From the NCBI GenBank assembly GCA_965203755.1, contig OZ241910.1, positions 2,604,001-2,668,000 on the forward strand: DNA of 64,000 nt, in the 5' to 3' direction. The DNA is from UBA6055 sp965203755. Its GTDB lineage: Bacteria; Chloroflexota; Anaerolineae; Aggregatilineales; Phototrophicaceae. The number at the start of each line of letters is the position of its first letter. Within the stretch, counting starts at the first letter, position 1. Positions 58,525-64,000 of the stretch are shown piece after piece. The position numbers and the translations under genes are program-made. The notes beneath the pieces were generated by a model. It was not told the origin of the DNA, ran no database searches, and worked only from the letters and a program-made list of their open reading frames with translations.

Positions 58525-59506
58525 GCCCAGGCCTCCCTTCGGCGATGACTTGATGAGCGAGTGGCAGGACGCGCTGGCGAAGCGCTGTCAGCGAGCCATC
58601 CAGCGTGCAGCCCGAGGCTTGCCGGTGTCCGCCGCCGCCGAGCCGCCGAGCCAATGCGGCAACATCGTAACCCGGCTTGGAACGGAAGCTGATTTGCGCC
58701 TGGTTATCCGGCAGTTCTTGAAATATGACCGACACCTTGGCTTCATCGACATCCACTAGATGATTCACCAAGCCGCCGTCGCTCATGGTGTCCAGGCCGG
58801 CTTGAATCATATCCCTTTGCGTAATCGCGGCATAAATCAGACCCCGATCCAGCTGAACCGATGGCAGCGCGAGTTTCCACAATTCGATTTCCTCATAGCC
58901 GCGGCGGTTGAGTGTGTGCGCCATGATGCGCGACAAGGGCGCCTTCTTTTGCATCAGCGCTTGTGCGATTTCCAGCGTGCGGCTGCTGGTGGCGCTAATG
59001 CGAAATCCACGGGTATCGGTGATGAGGCCTGTCAGCAGGGCATAAGCGGCGTCTTCGGATATTTCGCAGTTGAGGTGATGAAGAAAATCAAAGACGACTT
59101 CGGCAGCCGCGACCGCCCTCGGCACGATGAGATGAATGTCGCCAAAGCGCGTATTGGTTGGATGATGGTCTAGGTTGATGATATTCCTGCTATGCGCCAT
59201 GCCATAAGCGCCGGCCTGGCCGATCCGTTCTACATCGCTTGAATCGACCGCAATCATCAGGTCAAATTCGCCGCTGGAAACCGCCGCCGCGATGGTTTCA
59301 CTGCGCGGGATAAACGAGAGATGAGCCGGCGCGCCCCCATCCACTGCGGCGATGATGTCTTTCCCCATCAAGCGCAGCGATTCAGCCAGCCCCAGCAGCG
59401 ACCCAATCGCGTCTCCATCCGGCGCTGTATGCGCGACCGCAAGAATCGTGCTGGCAGCCTCAATGGCATCGGCGGCGGCCTGCCATTGAGGGTCAGTCAT
59501 TGTCAT
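58517..59506 (-). CDS. nrnA: DHH phosphoesterase NrnA-like (nanoRNase / pAp phosphatase)
   Basis: 329 aa from ATG 59506. NrnA degrades short oligoribonucleotides and dephosphorylates pAp. DHH core: LAVAHTAPDGDAIGSLLGL, MIAVDSSDVERIG, INLDHHPTN and TGLITDTRGFRIS; DHHA1: RSKPGYDVAALARRLGGGGHRQASG. The frame extends to 59668 but that part lies inside rbfA; the family start fits MTMTDPQW, with AGGAAG nine bases upstream, and overlaps the rbfA stop. In the rbfA-nrnA-truB order typical of many bacteria. Confidence 0.93.
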   Translation of the reverse strand: MTMTDPQWQAAADAIEAASTILAVAHTAPDGDAIGSLLGLAESLRLMGKDIIAAVDGGAPAHLSFIPRSETIAAAVSSGEFDLMIAVDSSDVERIGQAGAYGMAHSRNIINLDHHPTNTRFGDIHLIVPRAVAAAEVVFDFLHHLNCEISEDAAYALLTGLITDTRGFRISATSSRTLEIAQALMQKKAPLSRIMAHTLNRRGYEEIELWKLALPSVQLDRGLIYAAITQRDMIQAGLDTMSDGGLVNHLVDVDEAKVSVIFQELPDNQAQISFRSKPGYDVAALARRLGGGGHRQASGCTLDGSLTALRQRVLPLAHQVIAEGRPGLD

Positions 59507-59870
59507 GGGCATTATCTTCCTGGATCTCCGCCGGGATGTCCAGATTGGAGATAAGCTGGTTGATGCGTTCAGCGCGTTCCAACGTATGATCCCAGTAAAA
59601 ATGAAGTTCAGGCGTGCTGCGGAGCCGGATGCGCTTGCCGACTTCACGCCGCAAAAAACCGGCGGCACGGCGAAATGCCCGCATCACTTCAGCCTCGCGG
59701 CTTTCATTGCCCAAGGCGCTGACGTAAACCTTGGCATACATGAGTTCGGCATCCAGCTTAACTTCGGTGACGGTAATGCCGCGCAGGCGCGGGTCGGATA
59801 TTTCGCGCAGGAGCAGCTGGCTCAAAATCTGATGGATGCGGTCACTCATGCGCCCTTGCTTAATGGACAT
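59493..59870 (-). CDS. rbfA: Ribosome-binding factor A
   Basis: 125 aa. RbfA binds 30S precursors near the 5' helix of 16S rRNA and helps maturation. RMSDRIHQILSQLLLREISDPRLRGITVTEVKLDAELMYAKVYVSALG and the RRAAGFLRREVGKRIRLRSTPELHFYWDHTLERAERINQLI helix-KH pattern match the family. It follows infB by 17 bases and overlaps nrnA. Confidence 0.95.
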   Translation of the reverse strand: MSIKQGRMSDRIHQILSQLLLREISDPRLRGITVTEVKLDAELMYAKVYVSALGNESREAEVMRAFRRAAGFLRREVGKRIRLRSTPELHFYWDHTLERAERINQLISNLDIPAEIQEDNAHDND

Positions 59871-59887
59871 CGCGGCTGTCCTTCACG

Positions 59888-61699
59888 CTAATTCACCCGC
59901 TCGCGGACAAAGAATTCGATAATATCGCCTTCCTGGTAATGATGGACGTTTTCCAAACCAATGCCGCATTCAAATCCTGAACGCACTTCGCGAACATCGT
60001 CCTGGAAGCGCTTGAGCGAACTGACGTTGACGTTTTCGACAATGATTTTGCTGCCGCGCTTCAAACGCGCTTTGACATTGCGCCGCGCTTCACCCTGTTT
60101 AATCATGCTGCCGGCGATAAAACCGATGCGCGGGATTCTGAAGGTTTGGCGAACTTCGGCAACGCCAATGACTTTGCTGGCATATTTGGGTTCAAGCATA
60201 CCGTGCAGCGCCAGTTCAATGTCTTCAAACAGCTTATAGATGACGCTGTATTGACGGATTTCCACGCCTTGAGCTTCCGCAGAAGCCTGGGCCGCCGTAT
60301 CCACATCCACGTTGAATCCAACGACGATGGCCTTCGAGGCGCTTGCCAGCATCACGTCGGATTCAGTAATGCGCCCGGTTTCCTGGCGCAAGACCCGTAT
60401 CTCGATGCCTTCTTCATTGCGCTTGGTGATATGCTTGAGTTCGTTGGTGATAGGCTGGATGGATCCCTGAACGTCTGTTTTGAGGACCATCGCCAGTTCT
60501 TTGGCATGCCCGGCCTGAAACTGCTTAAACAAGTCTTCCAGGGTGGGCGCGGCGTCAGCTTGGCTGCTGGAGAGACGTTCCTGTGCTTGTCGTTTGCGGT
60601 CTTCGGCAATGCTTCTGGCGGTTTTGTCATTCCTGACAATTTCAAACATGGCGCCTGGCGGCGGCGGCGAATCAAGACCCAGCACGGCGACCGGCATGGA
60701 TGGGATCGCCTGCTTGACTTGCGTCCCAGCCGAGTCAAACATCGCCTTGATTTTGCCGTAGGATGTCCCGGCGACGATGGCATCGCCCGGTTTCATCGTG
60801 CCGTTCATCACCAGCAGGGTGGCCATCGTGCCGCGGCTCTTGTCTACTTCGGCTTCTACAACAATGCCGCGCAGCTGCCCTTGCGGATTGGCGGCAATCT
60901 CCGTGTCATCGGCGACCAGAATCAAGGCTTCCAGCAGGTCTTCAATGCCGGCGCCGGAAAGTGAATCCACGGGAATCATCACAGTATCGCCATCCCAATC
61001 ATCGGGAATTAACTCAAGTTCAGCCAACTGCTGTTTCACCCGGTCGGGATTGGCATTGCGCCTGTCGATCTTGGTGATGGCGACGACCAGCGGCACATCG
61101 GCGGCGCGGGCATGGTCCAGCGCTTCGCGGGTGGTGGGCATGACACCGTCATCGGCGGCGACAACCAGGATGGCGATGTCGGCGCCCTGGGCGCCGCGCG
61201 CGCGCATGGCAGTGAAGGCTTCGTGCCCGGGCGTGTCAAGGAAAGTCAAAATCTGTCCGTCGTGCTTGGCTTGGTAGGCGCCGATGTGCTGGGTGATGCC
61301 GCCGGCTTCGCCTTCGGCGACCGCCGTTTTGCGGATGGTGTCGAGCAGGGTGGTTTTGCCATGGTCCACATGGCCTAGGATAGTGATGATAGGGGGGCGG
61401 CTGGTCAATGTATCTGGCGTTTCGCCTTCATACATGACACTCCATTTTTCTTCGCGCTGTTCAGCCCGTTTCTCTTCCTCTTCGGCGACGGCAGCCGCGC
61501 TTGCGGATTGGGCGATATAGCCCATTTCCTCAATCACAATCGCAGCCGTGTCGTAGTCAATCTGCTGGTTGATGGATGCCATAACGCCGTTTGAAATCAA
61601 CGTTTTCATCACATCAATCGGACTGCAGCCGACAAGCTCGGCTAATTCTCGAACCGTTAAATAATCGGTTACTAAAACTGCTTTGGCTGTTTTTGCCAT
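59888..61699 (-). CDS. infB: Translation initiation factor IF-2 (short N-terminus)
   Basis: 603 aa. IF-2 delivers fMet-tRNA to the 30S and promotes subunit joining. An IF2_N-type domain (residues 12-62: DYLTVRELAELVGCSPIDVMKTLISNGVMASINQQIDYDTA) is followed directly, after a 40-residue acidic linker, by the GTPase: G1 GHVDHGKTT (109-117), DTPGHEAF, ITKIDRR. The long disordered N-terminal region of E. coli IF-2 is absent. C-terminal domains are complete to IEFFVRERVN. A textbook AAGGAGGT lies five bases before the ATG. Confidence 0.96.
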   Translation of the reverse strand: MAKTAKAVLVTDYLTVRELAELVGCSPIDVMKTLISNGVMASINQQIDYDTAAIVIEEMGYIAQSASAAAVAEEEEKRAEQREEKWSVMYEGETPDTLTSRPPIITILGHVDHGKTTLLDTIRKTAVAEGEAGGITQHIGAYQAKHDGQILTFLDTPGHEAFTAMRARGAQGADIAILVVAADDGVMPTTREALDHARAADVPLVVAITKIDRRNANPDRVKQQLAELELIPDDWDGDTVMIPVDSLSGAGIEDLLEALILVADDTEIAANPQGQLRGIVVEAEVDKSRGTMATLLVMNGTMKPGDAIVAGTSYGKIKAMFDSAGTQVKQAIPSMPVAVLGLDSPPPPGAMFEIVRNDKTARSIAEDRKRQAQERLSSSQADAAPTLEDLFKQFQAGHAKELAMVLKTDVQGSIQPITNELKHITKRNEEGIEIRVLRQETGRITESDVMLASASKAIVVGFNVDVDTAAQASAEAQGVEIRQYSVIYKLFEDIELALHGMLEPKYASKVIGVAEVRQTFRIPRIGFIAGSMIKQGEARRNVKARLKRGSKIIVENVNVSSLKRFQDDVREVRSGFECGIGLENVHHYQEGDIIEFFVRERVN

Positions 61700-61731
61700 T
61701 CCTACCTCCTTCAGTTTGGGCGACTGTCCGG

Positions 61732-61752
61732 GGCAGGATATGCTGTCCTGCC
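61732..61752 (-). promoter_or_regulatory. Intercistronic hairpin between rnpM and infB
   Basis: GGCAGGA, seven-base loop, TCCTGCC: a perfect seven-pair stem about 32 bases before the infB start, without a T-run. It could be an mRNA stability or processing element in the operon. Confidence 0.4.
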
Positions 61753-61770
61753 GCTTCTATTTGTCTTGTT

Positions 61771-62031
61771 TCATCGCGGTTTCATCTGCCGTAAATAGAT
61801 ACGGTCATTATGGCTTAACTCGGCGCGCAGTGCCTTTGCCATCAATGGACGCGCCGCCGCCAGTTCCCAGCATGCCGGCTTGCTGCACAAGTATGCTCCG
61901 CGCCCGTTCATTTTTCCAGACTCATCTATCTGCAATCTGGCGCCAGCGATGATGAAGCGGGTCAAACCGCGTTTGTCCTTTTTCTCACGGCACACGACGC
62001 AGGTGCGCTGCGGCCGATGTTTGCCTGCCAT
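61771..62031 (-). CDS. rnpM: RNase P modulator RnpM (YlxR, DUF448)
   Basis: 86 aa. RPQRTCVVCREKKDKRGLTRFII, GRGAYLCSKPACWELA and LRAEL match YlxR proteins, which bind the RNA part of RNase P and modulate its activity. ATG 62031 is taken; an upstream TTG at 62043 is possible. It lies 28 bases after nusA in the standard nusA-ylxR-infB order; the ribosomal L7Ae-like ylxQ often found here is missing. Confidence 0.9.
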   Translation of the reverse strand: MAGKHRPQRTCVVCREKKDKRGLTRFIIAGARLQIDESGKMNGRGAYLCSKPACWELAAARPLMAKALRAELSHNDRIYLRQMKPR

Positions 62032-62059
62032 GATGCGTCTCAATCACTTTCTGGCTTGG

Positions 62060-64000
62060 CTAATAATCATAATCTTCCCAGGTCTCGTCATCCCAGCTTC
62101 CGCGCCGACCTTTGCGCCGGCGTTTGGCAATGACTTCGCCGCTGGCTTCATCCAAAATCAGCTGCCGCCGTTTTTGGCGGTCTTTGCGGCGCTTCTTCTT
62201 GCTTTTGCTGCGATCCAGTTCAAAGTCGGGTTCGCCTTCGTCGCCATGATAATAGTCGATGTCTTCGATCACCTGATCAAAGCCGCCGGCATCGGACGCG
62301 GTCTTTTCAGGCGCCGGCCCGGGAGCGCTTGGGTCGGCTTCCGCTTCCATTTCTTCGCCGATGACAGGCTGACCAAAGGCATCCAGCAAGACCTCGCCTT
62401 CTTCCGCATCGTCTTCCATGCTGGCGCCGGCAAGCGGCTCTTCGGCTTCGACTGGCGCTTCGTCCTCATCCATAGCGACTGCCGGCTCTTCAATGTCCTC
62501 AATGGAGATGGATTCCGCCAGTAATTGTTCGATATTCGCCGCCATCACAGTATCCAGGGCGGTTTGAATGTCGTCCATCGGGCTGCCCTCAAGCGATGAG
62601 AGTTTGCGGGCGACGATGGTATCATCCACCAGACAGGTGAGCATCACTTCGCCAACGTTTTCGTATGGCTCAAGGATATCAAGAATCGCCTGCGACACCG
62701 CCAGCACATCCAGCGGCAGTTTGAACAGGTCGGGCGGCAGGGTGGATTTGACGGCTTCGCGTTCCTGGAGATATCGCTCGCGGGCTTCATTGCGCTGTGC
62801 CAGCAGAGCTTGTTCGATGATATCGGCAAAGCGGCCGAGCGCCTTGTATTCTTCGGGCATAACCGTCAGTTCCAGCTGTTTCTTTTCCATAATGCGATGC
62901 GCTTCGGCAATCAGATCGGCATAGCGCTCAACCAGGCTGTCCAATGGCGGGGCCTCAAGATTTTCGAGCGCAGCCTGCACCGTTTCCATCACGCTCTTGA
63001 TGTCAATCCGCCAGCCGGTCAGCTTGGCGGCGAGCCGGGCGTTCTGACCTTCGCGTCCAATCGCCAGGGATAACTGGTCATCAGGCACAATGACGACCGC
63101 CGTGCGCCCCTCAAACAGGTCATCATCCAAATAAACGCCGGTCACCCGCGCCGGACTCAAAGCCTTGGAGATAAAGGCTTCGGCATCGGTGTTCCATTCG
63201 ATGACGTCGATTTTTTCGTTATGGAGTTCCTTGACGATATTCTGTATCCGTATGCCGCGCATCCCGACGCAGGCGCCGACCGGGTCAATGCCGTCCTGCA
63301 GGGCGGCGACAGCGACTTTGGAACGATGACCAGCCTCGCGGGCGATATTCTTGATTTCTACCTGACCGTTGTAAATTTCGGGAACTTCATATTCCAGCAG
63401 TCGGCGCAGCATATTGCGGTGCGCTCGACTGACGATGATCTGGGGCCCGCGGTTGCTTTTTTTGACTTCCATGACATAAACGCGGATTTTCTCGTGGGTC
63501 CGATAACGCTCGCCGGGGATTTGCTGCGAGCGAATCAAATCGGCTTCGGCCCGTCCCAGACTTAACGTGACCTGTTTTGAGTTCACGCTTTGGACGGTGC
63601 CGGTAATCAGGTCGCCTTCGCGATTGATGAATTCGTCATAGAGTGCGGTGCGCTCGGCTTCGCGGATTTTTTGCAGGATCACGTGTTTGGCGGTTTGGGC
63701 GGCGATGCGGCCAAAACTTTTGGTGGTATGTTCGACCTGCACCATCACGATATCGTTGATTTGCGCCTCGGGATTATAGAAACGCGCCGTTTCCAAGGTG
63801 ACTTCGGTGGCATCGGTCAGGACATCTTCGACCACCTCTTTTTCGACAAACACACGCGCCCGCCCTGTCTTGGGGTCAATCTGGGCTTCAATCGCCTGGG
63901 CCGCGCTCGCGCCGGAGTCCTTGCGAAAAGCCGAGACCAAGGCGCTTTGCAAAGCCTCCAGCACCACATCAGCCGGCAAAGCCCGCATTTGCGCGATCTC
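62060..64000 (-). CDS. nusA: Transcription termination/antitermination factor NusA, 5' end beyond the window
   Basis: At least 646 aa visible; the frame continues past 64000 (EIAQ precedes the first internal Met), so the start is outside. NusA binds RNA polymerase and RNA, pausing and terminating transcription. N-terminal domain (ALPADVVLEALQSALVSAF), S1 domain (GDLITGTVQSVNSKQVTLSLGRAEADL), KH1 (DPVGACVGMRGIRIQNIVKELHNEKIDVIEW) and KH2 (AIGREGQNARLAAKLTGWRIDI) are complete. A C-terminal extension of about 300 residues follows: a helical part, an acidic stretch (EDIEEPAVAMDEDEAPVEAEE), then a strongly basic tail (SKSKKKRRKDRQKRRQ). Ordinary NusA of this type ends soon after KH2. Confidence 0.94.
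   Translation of the reverse strand, partial: EIAQMRALPADVVLEALQSALVSAFRKDSGASAAQAIEAQIDPKTGRARVFVEKEVVEDVLTDATEVTLETARFYNPEAQINDIVMVQVEHTTKSFGRIAAQTAKHVILQKIREAERTALYDEFINREGDLITGTVQSVNSKQVTLSLGRAEADLIRSQQIPGERYRTHEKIRVYVMEVKKSNRGPQIIVSRAHRNMLRRLLEYEVPEIYNGQVEIKNIAREAGHRSKVAVAALQDGIDPVGACVGMRGIRIQNIVKELHNEKIDVIEWNTDAEAFISKALSPARVTGVYLDDDLFEGRTAVVIVPDDQLSLAIGREGQNARLAAKLTGWRIDIKSVMETVQAALENLEAPPLDSLVERYADLIAEAHRIMEKKQLELTVMPEEYKALGRFADIIEQALLAQRNEARERYLQEREAVKSTLPPDLFKLPLDVLAVSQAILDILEPYENVGEVMLTCLVDDTIVARKLSSLEGSPMDDIQTALDTVMAANIEQLLAESISIEDIEEPAVAMDEDEAPVEAEEPLAGASMEDDAEEGEVLLDAFGQPVIGEEMEAEADPSAPGPAPEKTASDAGGFDQVIEDIDYYHGDEGEPDFELDRSKSKKKRRKDRQKRRQLILDEASGEVIAKRRRKGRRGSWDDETWEDYDY

Noticed and set aside
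1..64000. CRISPR array, transposase, integrase, rRNA or tmRNA
   Set aside because: No regularly spaced repeats, no recognisable transposase or integrase motifs, and no rRNA or tmRNA sequence seen by eye on either strand.

Overview
The window reads as a stretch of bacterial chromosome with moderately high GC. Genes are densely packed, start codons are often TTG or GTG with clear Shine-Dalgarno sequences, and promoters fit the sigma-70 consensus. I recognised no transposase, integrase, phage structural gene, rRNA or CRISPR array. The mix (full mreBCD plus minCDE, multi-domain GAF/PAS kinase, PspC pair, YqhQ, ROK kinase, LysM lipoprotein, no outer-membrane or LPS genes) suggests a rod-shaped or filamentous heterotroph, and my best guess is Chloroflexota (Anaerolineae-like). 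That assignment is inference from gene content only; no phylogenetic marker was compared.

Layout. 1-9.3 kb: metabolic and transport genes (amidase, LctP-type permease, aminotransferase, TauE/SafE exporter, MFS exporter), a methyltransferase gene remnant, then crcB, uppP and a LysM lipoprotein. 9.4-12.9 kb: a DNA methyltransferase fused to an HNH domain, rplS, and an AlbA_2/Schlafen-type ATPase. 13-15.3 kb: two membrane proteins. 15.4-26.3 kb, minus strand: the cell-shape and division block mreB-mreC-mreD-mrdA-(membrane protein), minC-minD-minE, rodA-gltX-tRNA-Gln, with separate promoters in front of mreB, minC and rodA. 26.5-34.4 kb, plus strand: tilS, an unusual response regulator, a GH3 enzyme, a Clp ATPase with a degenerate first ATPase domain, and a phosphohexomutase. 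34.4-41.3 kb: surface and signalling genes (PPC protein, clan-A glycoside hydrolase, sensor kinase, ROK kinase). 41.4-48.7 kb: mutS, a sulfotransferase, a recent tandem duplication of a membrane glycosyltransferase-like gene, and yqhQ. 48.7-56.4 kb: recJ, fmt, MATE exporter, a pspC pair, mdh, era. 56.4-64 kb, minus strand: the conserved nusA-rnpM-infB-rbfA-nrnA-truB-ribF translation operon, ending in a truncated HepT-like gene.

How the genes work together. MreBCD, PBP2 (mrdA) and RodA form the elongasome, UppP recycles its lipid carrier, and MinCDE positions division, so much of the envelope machinery of this cell sits in one window. The nusA block supplies transcription-translation factors, and tilS, gltX, fmt, truB, rplS and era add further translation functions.

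No complete novel system is evident to me. The points most worth checking are the methyltransferase-HNH fusion with an AT-rich central segment, the Clp ATPase with a destroyed D1 catalytic site, the response regulator with Glu in place of the phospho-accepting Asp, the ROK kinase lacking the family zinc cysteines, the tandem duplication that carried along the 3' end of yqhQ, and the two gene remnants.
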